A program made the position numbers and the translations under genes. The notes beneath the pieces were generated by a model. That model was not told where the DNA came from, did not search any database, and saw only the letters and a list, made by a program, of their open reading frames with translations. Shown here one piece after another: positions 40,801-50,067 of a stretch of DNA of 64,000 nucleotides. The first letter of the stretch is position 1. Every line of letters starts with the position of its first letter. The stretch covers positions 1-64,000 of the forward strand of contig JABLUY010000070.1 in the NCBI GenBank assembly GCA_013306675.1. The letters are read 5' to 3'. This DNA comes from Thraustochytrium sp. TN22 (lineage: Eukaryota > Sar > Bigyra > Thraustochytrida > Thraustochytriidae).

Positions 40801-41968
40801 TGCGCTTGAGCGTCACAAGGAGCGACTGGACGAGAGAGTCCCGGAATCGCGGCATGTCACTGAGGAGGTGCACGCGCGCATTCGGCGTGGCAAGCAACGC
40901 GGCGATAAAGCCGGCGGCCATGTAGTGCGTCGACTGCGCGAGCTGCGCTTGCCGGCGGCCGCAAAAGGGCATGACGTCGGCGAGCGCGTCGAGGGCTGCG
41001 TGCAGGAGACCCTCGTTTTGGAGCAGCTCTGCGTGGTTCTCGGGCTGCAGTGCGAGCTCCCAGAGCGAGTGCAGCGCGGCGGCCTTGGCGACGCCTTTGA
41101 TCCTGCCAAGAATGGCGGGCGTCACGGACCCGATGTGGGCGCGTAGCTTGCGCTGCACACGCGAGGGCCAATCGTGGAGCCAGTCGTTGATCATCGTGAG
41201 CAGCGCGGCGTGCGAGTCCAGGGCGAGCAAGGTGGCTTCGGCGGCGTCGGCGTCCTCCGGCGCGGCACGCAGCGAGAAGAGCGTGGTCTCCTCGACAAGC
41301 TTGTCGATGCTGGAGAACGATGGTGACGGGCGGCCGCGGTCCGCTAGCTCGCGGTGAAGGTTTGCCTCCACCATGAGCGCGCGTTTTAGACTGTCCGGAT
41401 CATAGAACCGCAGCGCCCCGGACGCCCCGGCCACAAAGCCGCCCGGCAGGCTCGAGAAGGTGACGCGCCCCGTTGGGTCCTCGAAGACCACGCGTTTGAC
41501 TGCCGCACCGCGCATATGCGCCTCGGATACGTTCGCGTCGCCGCTGTACTCGGACCCACCATCGCTGCTCTCGCCGTCCTCCTCGTCAAGGATCGCCTGC
41601 GCGTCACTGTCCTCGATGGCCTCCTCATCGCTCTCCTCCTCTGCAATTTTGTGGATGTCGCTGCTCTCCACAGCGGGCGGCGTCCCGTGCTCGCCCTGCA
41701 CAAAGTGGCCGAGCGCTTCGAGCACGGCCGGCGATAGGCTCGCAGCGGCAGCGGTGGCGGCGGCGGTGGCTTCGCCGGCTTCGCCGGCTTCGGCGACTGT
41801 AGCGGAGCTTCCGCCCTCGTCGGCTGTCAAGGAGAGCGCGCTCAAGCTCGCCTCGCCCTCTGGCGCAAAGAGGGGCTGCAGCACGAAGAGCTCCGCGCGG
41901 ATGCCGAGCGCCTCCTGCCGCGAGTGCCGCTCGATCACCACCGAACGCCGGGCCAAGCGCCGCCGCAT
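34835..41968 (-). CDS. Very large armadillo-type helical protein with two repeated C-terminal helical modules
   Basis: Starting at the ATG at 41968 (MRRRLARRSVVIERHSRQEA) the product has about 2377 residues. The frame stays open to 42856, but that extension is Cys/Arg-rich and resembles translated leader. After a short acidic region (about 80-145) a long stretch (about 250-1160) is alpha-helical with armadillo/HEAT character, for example ALHSLWELALQPENHAELLQ and LALISLARITAHDRANQRYVA. Two related modules lie near 1645-1945: the first contains IFQYYSCLVGASNSAFSMQLNQFTLFM and ends MIYEFLESLVRIADV; the second contains FRKLFVRYAG...MLDWLTMVDELGLF and ends FPQFLESMCRLADAIF. Such F-x2-Y / FLES-x-RIAD modules occur in large protist proteins. 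No enzyme motif, signal peptide or transmembrane helix was seen. A scaffold or ciliary role is a guess. Confidence 0.7.
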   Translation of the reverse strand: MRRRLARRSVVIERHSRQEALGIRAELFVLQPLFAPEGEASLSALSLTADEGGSSATVAEAGEAGEATAAATAAAASLSPAVLEALGHFVQGEHGTPPAVESSDIHKIAEEESDEEAIEDSDAQAILDEEDGESSDGGSEYSGDANVSEAHMRGAAVKRVVFEDPTGRVTFSSLPGGFVAGASGALRFYDPDSLKRALMVEANLHRELADRGRPSPSFSSIDKLVEETTLFSLRAAPEDADAAEATLLALDSHAALLTMINDWLHDWPSRVQRKLRAHIGSVTPAILGRIKGVAKAAALHSLWELALQPENHAELLQNEGLLHAALDALADVMPFCGRRQAQLAQSTHYMAAGFIAALLATPNARVHLLSDMPRFRDSLVQSLLVTLKRIPQHHMDDPDPCPVLTLTTKALAHLSHEPATHHAMLRAPTYTALLLAVAESSAGGPVTERTLELLARTLATSTDLERHQDLADRISRRAFDPHRSLPLPTRAIVARACFLFFRAADHTSTFQPGTWDALLGVLETSLHQLQNAIAASHAAFRTDLDAWRAHLAHIRALSCGDDDDHGQGQENDAGAAAAAVRPEAELEPVHNDHYAQLKSLVVDASVMICAALESILTLQHASLPQPIAARVLATLLHVLAVVEHVHYADVADLVDEADRDAKESKDSTFVNLETLVLGTLVDLAHASCPSLLRALVQRATHVWKAFAIASFANRHSREAQVMQARLLFRLARHSPPAAETATTILHEVLLTPKDAPSRLPKPARRYLAGVLALAGRSSEISIADFLAMARTYAEQAPHPRDSVVDAYVFSGFPLVVHATGGLRNHSLHDPDLDACLDLLVQHAVHRPCTVTPILRGLQRLLHGALTDLSRRPAIVGGVHAGGAHAEALPVIDRCVRVCTQLLLRSAGRKVVTKDVEAGMIEAALRLLWIVASSTSHEARSPSLFHAQTVRAVHSAVQAKSEAYPDIPSYGGRVLLSLATRNAELVVEPLYRIAAETSPDPEPGSGPADANVAMEVKVAEASRVLMRSEAPELVSCGAYLLSTYRLSSAQHEIVRASGCVDALLKLVTRNCHKVDPTSRSLALISLARITAHDRANQRYVATPALLAALESILGASHDHRDSEREIAGAVVRSLLKHAANRPALYQMELRLRQRGRSLPALQQRHPPAPAGGLPQAQLQAQVGRRRRLKRSYDDWLDAMDQDESIYSDDAKAMLLRRLSTKKISRSNEGDLKAAAHLRRRPAPLLTQSLCKPVASLWTSASQPSLQRANPWSPTPLEASADDLGLTITIDFDRFFFSRDLDGPQGAEAQCAVAPADGEHREDDDDIAARASRASRSRASATGDVGDDGDQDDDRAALRDLFKNRMLANFKSTPVSDAGEGPQDEIPASDMNDKEDAERAHMARLARAKDLSAGFTDESCKSHLALFAHVQGGRVYKDLPAFELPDGRKSHVFYQSSHADTTGLLRVVVPPPSTLGAPNPDHELPVPATARAVTTLKETFVYFEKRAGRAAQADREDDTNPCLPPLYSLANAREFRHAASGVGWTEHGVLFDDALPLLLALPLAKGHGRHSFLGSSSGRCERLGTFAYRQLHLDSFRGHTDVVFDVDNSVFHDASAPRTNMSLPACRRLLADKTQFERLLSRDADLSPDCAANIWASLDRRFDIIVGIFQYYSCLVGASNSAFSMQLNQFTLFMREAGFLRQSASADASAAADPATTCTIEEKEYRIQALDTSASDTIFIIVNKSLPETTLDKLQSLIRGSRLIQVKRDEQLMIYEFLESLVRIADVSVCKPAAGSPGGKKPKAAAGPPPARIPLDTALEVILSHLDNIFLNERILLPDVFRTDRMLNWAVNSILYENQSMFRKLFVRYAGIGGELSRGYGSIKGERIGMLDWLTMVDELGLFTPMFTKREASWVFMSSVNLFYDPFRHWAKACSLSFPQFLESMCRLADAIFIPTDHQLAAVGVPRETGAAGFAPEGDAFDLAPCGIVGFYRLMQQTTLWSTFDRPHYMHNAFHLHGASDGPGKRRKSLLGVAAVAEAKAAPVKETEGDKAGPGKEEMDKPPAAGEAVVAEAKSTASSAAAATADLDAPEGNKDSDELAAASSAASSCSLRSGSMHCMSSSRFYDRRALDYKLVQLIKLILATEVRRSSKVSSRAAWMKFARRADLDEKRVFKRLLADQDAIDAGHTPKPLRIGDSAKPGMATSGDQRNSSTPATHIGRLGRRLTVDIRVAQDLAASHAQVSPDPDAQPTAAQNAAHEEAEAVKRPSAERVLEGEPGGIEALASLPAPIKRDLLITAHQACEIVRSTAAGRSAADASLLQLLESRAFVESSSRRLVQLRAKRIPETKRFDALSPTEQQSYMAIVQRAVKEFIYNEDGF

Positions 41969-44900
41969 CCTCTGCGCGAGGCACGGGCGCGAAGCCTGCT
42001 CGACCCGGACGCTACTCTGCTGTGACTTGCTTTGCTTTGCTTGCTTCGATCGATCGATCGATCGATCAGGCGGACTCCGACTCGGACGTCCGAGTCGAGT
42101 CTCTTGTGTCTCCTCGAGTGGGGACCCCGTCCGCGCGAACCTCCGCGCCGGGCGCACACTCGCAAAGACAAGTCTTGGTCGTGATGCCTGGAGGCGCTGG
42201 ACGGCGCTGGACGGCGAGGCAGCGCGCGCGAGGGCCGCGCAAGGCACGGCATGGGCAGTGCCACACCAAGGCCAGCCCTGCAACGCACTCCGTTGGCTCC
42301 AGCGATCTGAACACGTACAAGGAAAGCGCACCGCAGGCAAGGAGCAAGCAGAGTCGAGGCGAAGCGCGGCGAAGCGAAGCTCACTACTGATCAGAGAGAA
42401 GTTCGCGGCCAGCCAGGTGGCAATAAAACCAAGAAGCCACCACATAAGCTCAGCAATCCAGAATGCCAACCAGCACGTGCAAGCGCGTACAGAGAGATAG
42501 AGCAAGCAAGACGCAAGAGCGGAGCAGGGCGCCGAGAAACCTCGCACGAAGGGATGATCGCGGATGATCGCTTTGGCACATGCATCGCAAGCGGTGCGTT
42601 TAGTGTCGCAGCGGTCTTGCACGCGCCGCCATGAACCTTGCATTACAAGGCGCGCAACACTGCAACAGGCTCTCGCGCCTCGCAGCGCGGTCGTGTAGCC
42701 GCCTCGGCACGTGCGTCCTCTGTCGGCGCGGCCTGGCAGCAGCAACGGGGCGCAACGGGGCCCCGCCGCCCCTTGCATCGACCAGCCTACGGCTGCCTGC
42801 ACGTGGCGTCGTGGCCGGCAGTGGCTAGCAGCAAGCCCCGTAGGTTTTGGCCGCATGCGCCGATCGCGAAATCAAGTTGCACTGCTGCAGCCATGCATGG
42901 CAGATCGAACAAACTTGGTTGCTCACGCTTGGTGTTGCAACTCGGCCAGTGGGTGTGACTGCAGTGCAACAGTTGCCGCAATGCCGCACACTCCAGGGCA
43001 AGAGCGAGCTGGACGCAGCGTTTCGCCGGCTCGGCAAGTGCGCAAGGGTTTGGAGGCCGAGCTCGATCCCGGCTCGTAATTGCAACAACAGGCTTGCCTC
43101 GCAGCGCGCCCTCGCGCGCGCCATTGGTTGGCTGAGCTTGGCTCGCAGGCTGGCGCGTCGCCGCCAGGCAGCCAGCCCGCCGTCGCGACACGCCATCCAA
43201 CGCAAGAGAGCGTGGAGCGAGGCCTTCGCCAAGGTTTTTCCCACGGCGTCCTGGGGTCATGATTTGCCCCATCCAGCTGAGCAACCGTCAGCAACGCACG
43301 CACAGCGCATGCCGGCGCCGCAACGGCTGGCGGCCGGGCGTCGGCGGCGCGAGGCGGACATCCACCGCCAGGCCGAGCAGCTGAGCCGAGCCGAGCCGAG
43401 CCGAGCCGAGCCGAGCCAGGCAGAAATGCAGCGGGCGCTCGATTCGCGCGGCGGCGGCCTGACGGCGGCGGCGCGGCAGCCTCGCCGCGGCGGAGCCGGG
43501 CCGGCGCGACGTGCACTCGTGTCTACAACGGCGCGGGCCGGCTCGCGCGCGCCAGCGGGGCGGCCTGGACCGGCCACCGCGCCGCGCGCCCGGGTGGACC
43601 GGCCCCCTGGCCGCGCAGAGATCCGGCGCGCGGGCAGCGGGCCCGGCGGCGCCCCACAGCGCGCTGCTTGGCGCTGCGGCAGCTTGCGGTGGGCGGGCTG
43701 GTGCGGGGGTCACGCGCCAGCGCTGCGACTCCTGCGAGGCGGCGGCGCGGCGCCGCGCGGCGAGGCCGCCGTGGAAGACCGCGGCCGAGGGCGCCGCCGC
43801 CGCCGAGCTGAGCCTGAGACCGGGCCAGCAGCCGAGCGCAGGGGCCGATGGACCGGGTGCGGAAGGTGGCGCTCGCGACGCGTCGAACCGCAGCGCCGGC
43901 GCGAAGGTGCTGCCGCTGAGCCGCGGGGCAAAAGCTTTGTGGAGGCGGAGAAGTGGCACCTCGTCTTCTTCTCTTCGGGTTCGATTGCAGGATCGTAGCC
44001 TACGTAGGATCGATCGTGAGTAGGAGTGGGCGGGCTGGCCGTGGGCAAAGATCTCGGGCTGGCCGCGTTCGCTGCAACCAACCGAGCAAAAAAAGCACTT
44101 GACTGGCGTTCGCGCGGAGGCGGTGACGAGGCCTGGGAAGTCGCTGGTGGCGAACGGAGGCAGCATCGCCGAGCGCGCTGAAGTAGGGCTTCTCTGCTGC
44201 TCTTAGCAGGCCTAAATGAACCGCACAAGCCCAAAACGAGCGACGATTGCCTCCCCCCCAAGCGCCAGTGCCCGAGCCGAAGCTGTGGCAATGCGTGCTC
44301 CCAGTCAAGCAAGCACAACGACGCGCAACGCACGCCCGACTCCGTCGTCAGACTCGTCACGATGGTCAAGATCAGACCATCACGCCGCCCCATGACATGG
44401 TCCGAGAAGATCGGGCGACCGCGATCCAAGCGAGGCTGCTCGGATCCTGTCGACGCGCGAGGCCGCGAGGCAAGGCCGCGGCAGCCATCCCGAGCGCGCG
44501 AGCCCAGCGGCGCCTGATTGCTCGTTTATCGCGACGCTTGGAGCCTCATCAGCTGTGAGAGCGAGGCATTGACTGGCAGCGGCAAGCCGAGAGGCAAGGC
44601 AAGGCAAGGCACAGGAGGCACAGGCCTGCCTGGCTCACTGGAGCCTTGCCCCGCAGATCGTTGGAGGCGGGCACTGGCTGGCATGCAGTGCCAGGCAGTG
44701 CCAGCACTGGCAGGATCCGGGTGGCTCGAAAACACAGCCGCCAGCCGGGCCGCAGCGGAGGTCATCACCATACACTAGCAGGCAGCCAGGCTGTGGCGCA
44801 GTGCAGGCAGAGCCTCTGCATCAAGCAAGCCGCCGTGGCCGCGTCAAGTGGTGGGCAACACTACGCACGATGCGCAGCAAGAGCAAGAGCTGCACGGCAC

Positions 44901-47900
44901 GGCGCCCGGTCGCTGCGCTGCGTGCTGCGCTGCGCAATTTTACTCGTGCCCGAGCGGCCCCGTGCGGCGCTCCGATCTTGTCTGGGCTGGTGGGTGGACT
45001 TGAAGAAGAAGAAGGCCCGTGCGGCCGGCCCGCTGCGGCCTGCGCGGCCTGCTGACCGCGGCGTACTCGCGGGCGGGCGTGAGCGCGTGCCTCGTTTTGG
45101 CTCAGGGCTTCACGAAGTTAGGACACGCAGACTGTCGCAGAGCAAGAGGTTGGTTGGCGCGGCCAAGATCTCAAAGATCGCGAGCGAGCGAGCGAGCGAG
45201 CGAGCTCCGACTTCAACCACCGCCGCCGCTGGCCCGGCGGACGGCCGTCCGCCGAAAGAGCCTGCCAGCGACCATCGCTGGCGACAGCGGCAGGCAGCGG
45301 CAGGACACAGGAGAAAAGATCTCGCGATCCTGCGCTGGTTGGCGAGAAATGGATGGAGGCGAGGCGAGGTGGCCCCTTTGCAGGCGAAGGGACTGTGACT
45401 CTGTGAGTCCTTGGCAAGCCGCGTCCGACGGTCCGGGGGCAAGCGCTGCTGCGCGGCGCGTGGCCCGCGGCTGCGCGACCGCAGCGCGTGCATTGTCGCG
45501 CATTCGCTCCGTCACTCAAGCACGCCACGCTTGGCGGTTGGCTTCTTTTCAAGGATCAACACAGCAGGCAGCACGTGAGCGCCCAGCACCAGCACCACCA
45601 CAAACTTAGCAAAGAGCGACCAGCGAAAGCATCGAGCACGATGGATCGATCCTCGGTGACTCGATTTGGCCGCACGCGACCAGCCTGCAGCCAAGACGAG
45701 CAAGCAGCGAGGCTCAGCCAAAGGTCCCAGCCAGGCTCGAAAACAGCGAAGCGCGACGCCCTGCGCCTGGCGGAACGCGCTTCTCCTAGCTCGCGCCGCG
45801 CAGCTCAGCTGCGCAGCCTGCGCCGCTGCGCTCATCAAGCTTGCCGCGCGCTTGCTCGCTTGCTCGCAGCTTGCTTGCAGTCGCTGCGCGAGGCCGTTGC
45901 CCTGGCCGTGGTTGGCGGCGCTCGCGATGGCGAGCGCACTCTTGCCGGCGAGGGAGCCGGGCCGCGGCGCGGCGGTGTCCAGACTCACGGTGGCGATCAG
46001 CGAGCGGCGCGAGCTGTGGCTGGCCGTCGTCGTCGCGGGCGGCGGCTTGGCGCAGGACACGGCCAGGCGGAGTGGAGAGAGCGAGGCGCGCGCGCGAGCG
46101 AGCAAGAGCGCGCGACGCTGGTGATGGCAGGCCGTGCGTGCGTGCTCGCAGGTCAAGCTGCGCAGAAGCTGAGCGCGCGGCGCGTGAAATTGAGCGTTGG
46201 GTTCGCCGTGGTGCGCTGCGTCCGAGTCAACGCTAGGGAGCTCAGCTAGCTGGCTGGCTGGCTGGGGAGAGAGCTGAGAACCCGTCGGCGGGGTGGAGGT
46301 GGCGAGGAGGAGCGTTGGCTGGCTGGCTGGCTGGCTGGTGCCAGGGTGGAGTCGCTGACAGCACAGCAAGTTATGACGCCCGGCCCTTAAGCGACCACTG
46401 CTGCACTGCACGAACGGAGCCTGAACCCTCTTCTCTTGTCTTGCGGCAAGTCGGCGAACAAACTAACCGACAGGCCGCCGACCCTTGCTCAGCTGGCGCC
46501 GCCTGGCGGGCAGCAGCAGCCTGCCTCGCCTTTCCCGCCTTTGGAGGCCCTTGCTAGCTAACATCGCCGCGCGGATTGTGCCCCCCTCATCAGGCTCTTG
46601 GGCGGTGGACAGGGATGGATGGATGGATGGTTGGTTTTTTTCCTCTCGCGCCCGGGACGCAGAGGCCCCGTCCCCACCTCGGGGCACGGCTGCCTGCGCG
46701 GCGCTCGGTCCTCCGCCCGGCGGGCGTGGCGGGCGATGGCGGCGCCGGAGCCGGGCGGCCGTCGAGCCCGGCAGCCTGGCCGCTGGCCGCCCGCGGGGGC
46801 GCCGCTGAAGCAGGCGCGCGCGGCCGGAGCGGCCCTTCTCGCCCCGCGCCGCTCGCTGCCACCCGAGCAGGGGAACGCGGGGCGCGCGCTGCTGGGTGGC
46901 GCGGTCGGGCGACGACGGCGGCAGGCGTCGTGCCGCCACGGGCGTCGTGCCGTGTCGAGTCGCGCCGAGTCGCGCCGAGTCGCGCCGAGCCGCGCCCTCG
47001 GGCGGCCGGCCGAGCCGCGGCGCTGCGTCTGCGCTGCGTCGCGCGGAGGCCGCGCGGCTCTGCGCCTTTTCGCTGCGAGGCCATCGGCTCGGCGCGGCAG
47101 CGCGTGCAGCAGGCCCGACAAGCGAGCAACAGGCGGGTCTCGCTGCAGCGCCCGGGCGCACGCGCCGCGCCGCTGCCAGTCGCGGCTCGGCGGCGCGCGC
47201 CCGCGCCGAGCCCTGGGCGCGGGAGGGCGAGAGGGCGCGCCCCGATTTCATCGCGGCGGCGGCAGCGCGCCCCGACTTGGTCGTCTCGCTCGTCTCGTCT
47301 CGTCTCGTCTCGTCTCGTCTCCTGCTGCCGCTGCTGTCGTCGCGCAGCGCTGGCAGCAGCTGAGCCTGAGCTGTGCGGCCGGGCGGTCCGGACCGAAGTG
47401 CGGACTCCGAGCGAGCCGAGCCAAGGCCGGCCGAGCAGGTTTGGTCGGGACGGGATGAGGTGTTGGGTGGAGTCGATGGTTGTTACCGGTGGCGCGCGCC
47501 GCGCTTGGCTTGGCTTGGCTTGGCTTGGCGTGGGTTGGCGGCTTGGCCGGCCTCGTCGGCCGCGCGCTTTGTGCGTCGGAACTCGCCACCGGCCGGCGTG
47601 GCACGGCCATCATCTCATCGTGGCACTGCGCAGCTGCAGCTTCCTGATCGGGCCAGTCCCGGCGGCGGCGCGCTCGAACAAACAAACAAATAACCAACAA
47701 ACAAACAAACCCTAGTGGCGGCGCGGCTACCACAATCGCAAACGAGGAGGCTCGATCGGTCGATCCGATTGAGCGAGCGAGCGGGCGAGCGGCCGATCGA
47801 TCGCGGTAAGCCAAGGCGAGCGAGCAGCCCGCGGGCCGGGCGGGCGGGCAGACCCCGAACCCAATCAAACAGACTCGGCGGCGTCGGCGCGCCTTCTCTC

Positions 47901-48219
47901 TCTCTCGAGCGCCACGCTCCGTGTCGTGCTCGTGCTCGTGCTTGTGCTCGACCCTCCCTGAGGACGTGTAACGTGAGCGGCTCAGCGACCGGAGGTGCCG
48001 GTGAACAAGGGTAATCAACCCAAAGCCAAGACGAAGCAGGACTAGCGCCAGCGCGTGCCGGCGGCCGCGGAGGAGGCGGCAGTCGGACCTCGCTGCTCGC
48101 TCTATTCTCAGAGTCGGTTGACCCCTGCAAGCCTGAGCGAGCAAAACCGCAACCGCGCGTGGCGAGGCGAGGCGAGGCCAGGCGAGACAAGACTCGTTTA
48201 GGCTAGCAACCCAGCAAAC
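41969..48219. other. 6.2-kb gene-free divergent intergenic region rich in short tandem repeats
   Basis: No frame here shows domain character; the long open frames are Arg/Ala-rich by composition. Tandem tracts include (GATC)n at 42047-42068, (GAGCC)n at 43383-43417, (GGAT)n at 46614-46634, a 10-bp (CGAGTCGCGC) repeat at about 46953-46990, (CGTCT)n at 47285-47322, (TTGGC)n at 47506-47535, (CAAA)n near 47678-47711, (GAGC)n near 47770-47790 and (GCGAG)n at 48160-48188. CCGAGTC elements occur at 42078-42097, 46220-46228 and 47400-47413. It separates the divergent armadillo-type and ADAM genes and is far longer than the other intergenic regions. It may hold a non-coding RNA gene or lost genes; I recognise neither. 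Confidence 0.5.
42078..42097. promoter_or_regulatory. Perfect 20-bp palindrome containing CCGAGTC
   Basis: CGACTCGGAC followed directly by GTCCGAGTCG, exact reverse complements. It lies 110 bp upstream of the armadillo-type start codon and shares its core with the inverted repeat at 5898-5918. Confidence 0.55.
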
Positions 48220-50067
48220 ATGGCTCGTAGCAGCAGCTGCCTCAAGGCCCTCATGCTTGCCCTGCTGCTGGCGCTCGCGTCTTTTGCGAGCGCCCAGCAG
48301 CAGCAGCAGCAGCAGCAGCCCGAGCCCGAGAAAGCCGTCGCCGATGTGATGCGCCGCGTGGCCGTGCGCAACGCGAACGAGAGCGCGCCGCTCGAGGCCG
48401 TGCACGCACTCGAGACCGAGGAGCTCTCGGCGCACGTGCTCAAGGTTAGCTTCGTCCTGCGCAACGAGTCGTACGCATACACGCTCGTGCGCGCGCGCGA
48501 GGTCTACAAGGCCGTCGTGCGCGAGGTGGTGCGCAACGCCACGCAGGTCGAGGGCAAGGCCGTGGCCGGCGGCGAGGGCGACGCGCTCTTCACCTTCGCC
48601 ACGGCCCAGGACGCCCCGCTCCAGGGCGTCGCCACCGTCATGCCGGATGACAGCGTGCACGGCGTCTTCACGCTGCGCGACGGCAGCGCCGTGCGCATCA
48701 GCACGCCCGCGCGCTTCGAGCGCTCCCTCGGCACTGCCGGCTTTCGCGACCTGCGCGAGGCCGGCGAGGTGCTCGAGGCACAGGCCGCCGACACCATCTT
48801 CGAGCCCGCCTACCTCGCGACGCAAGTCCTCGCCCCCAAGTCTGGGGCTGGCGGTCGTGAGCTCGCCGCCACCGGCGACCGCAAGCTCGGCACGTGCTCC
48901 TTCCCCGACCACATCACCGGCATCGACATCGGCATCATCACCGACGAGCAGCTGCTCGACGCCTTTGACGGGGACGAGGACGAGATGAACCGCTTCGTCG
49001 AAAACATCATCGTGCTCACCAACGCCATCCTGCGCGAGCAGGCCAAGACCGTGCTCCGCGTCGCCGAGCTCGTGCACACCGACTACGGCTCGTGCGCCAC
49101 CACCCTCGACGCCGCGCTCGCTCAGGTCTCCAGCTACGCGCGCGAGAACAGCGACGCCGTCGCCTCCTGGCACCGCATCACCGGCTGCGGCTTCGTCGAT
49201 GGTGCCGGCTCCTCCATCATGAGCCACATGTGCCACAAGTACTGGTCGCGCGCCGCCATCACCGTGCTCGGCAAGTACGAGGATACCTACCTCACCTTCG
49301 CCCACGAGGTCGGCCACGCCCTCTCGGCTGTGCACCCCTTCTCTAGCACCTCTGACATTGGCAAGTACGGTGGCATCATGGACTACGGCTCCGGCTACCT
49401 GGCTGGCACCACCACCTACGGCTTCACCGAGGACTCGCTCTCGCTCATGTGCGACAAGATCGACGAGATCAACGACTCCTGCGAGAACATCTTCGTCTAC
49501 GGCGGCGACGAGAACACCTGCGGCGACGGCATCGTGTCGGGTGACGAGGACTGCGAGTGCCCCGATGGCTCCAAGCAGTGCGGCTTGTCCGGCAAGCGCT
49601 GCGTCAACTGCCGCCTGCGCTCGCAGGCGCGGCGATTCGAGTGCAGCAACAGCTTCCTCATGCCCATCCTCCATGGCGAGCCCGAAGGCGTGCAGGCGCA
49701 CTCGGACTGCTGCTCGGACGACGGCGTGCTCGCCGACTCCACCACTGCCTGCAACGTTGACGAGAGCGGCAACGCCGGTGGCTACTGCAGCCTCGGCAAG
49801 TGCGTCGACCGCTGCCACAACTACTACTCGGACGTTCTCGAGCTCTGCGGCACCTCCAGCTCCCGCGGCGGCTGCCGCCAGATGTGCCGCAACATCAAGA
49901 CCGGCGGCTACTGCCGCTCCTCCCAGTACTACACCAACGCCTACCAGAAGAAGATCTACGTCAATGATCTCGCCGACGGCTCCAAGTGCATGCTCGACAG
50001 CGGCGACGTCGGCATGTGCCAGGAGGGCGACTGCGTTTCCGACCCGGACTACTCCTCCCGTCGCTAA
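48220..50067 (+). CDS. Secreted ADAM-like zinc metalloprotease with disintegrin-type Cys-rich region
   Basis: The 615-residue product opens with a strong signal peptide (residues 1-25, LMLALLLALASFASA) followed at once by eight glutamines. A propeptide runs to about 220. The catalytic domain carries the metzincin zinc site HEVGHALSAVH at 362-372 and a Met-turn GGIMDYGSG shortly after, both as in the M12B (reprolysin/ADAM) family. From about 434 a disintegrin-like start CGDGIVSGDEDCEC leads into a Cys-rich region ending DGSKCMLDSGDVGMCQEGDCV, which parallels the ADAM Cys-rich/ADAMTS pattern. No C-terminal transmembrane helix is present, so it should be secreted or vesicular rather than a membrane sheddase. 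Active-site residues are intact. It has at least three N-glycosylation-type NxS/T sites in the propeptide. Substrate unknown. Divergent neighbour: the armadillo-type gene, 6 kb away. Confidence 0.85.
   Translation: MARSSSCLKALMLALLLALASFASAQQQQQQQQPEPEKAVADVMRRVAVRNANESAPLEAVHALETEELSAHVLKVSFVLRNESYAYTLVRAREVYKAVVREVVRNATQVEGKAVAGGEGDALFTFATAQDAPLQGVATVMPDDSVHGVFTLRDGSAVRISTPARFERSLGTAGFRDLREAGEVLEAQAADTIFEPAYLATQVLAPKSGAGGRELAATGDRKLGTCSFPDHITGIDIGIITDEQLLDAFDGDEDEMNRFVENIIVLTNAILREQAKTVLRVAELVHTDYGSCATTLDAALAQVSSYARENSDAVASWHRITGCGFVDGAGSSIMSHMCHKYWSRAAITVLGKYEDTYLTFAHEVGHALSAVHPFSSTSDIGKYGGIMDYGSGYLAGTTTYGFTEDSLSLMCDKIDEINDSCENIFVYGGDENTCGDGIVSGDEDCECPDGSKQCGLSGKRCVNCRLRSQARRFECSNSFLMPILHGEPEGVQAHSDCCSDDGVLADSTTACNVDESGNAGGYCSLGKCVDRCHNYYSDVLELCGTSSSRGGCRQMCRNIKTGGYCRSSQYYTNAYQKKIYVNDLADGSKCMLDSGDVGMCQEGDCVSDPDYSSRR

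Noticed and set aside
41969-42856. N-terminal extension of the armadillo-type frame
   Set aside because: Cys/Arg-rich, low similarity to the rest, and it contains a (GATC)n repeat and a CCGAGTC palindrome; better read as 5' flank.
42847-43998. 383-residue plus-strand frame
   Set aside because: Repeat-derived SRAEPSRAEPS tract and Arg/Ala-rich sequence; no conserved segment.
43970-44000. GGTTCGATT block resembling a tRNA T-arm
   Set aside because: No matching acceptor, D-arm or anticodon arm could be folded around it by eye.
46576-47715. 379-residue plus-strand frame in the long intergenic region
   Set aside because: Crosses several microsatellites and has no domain character; overlapping frames of similar length exist in the same DNA, as expected from composition.
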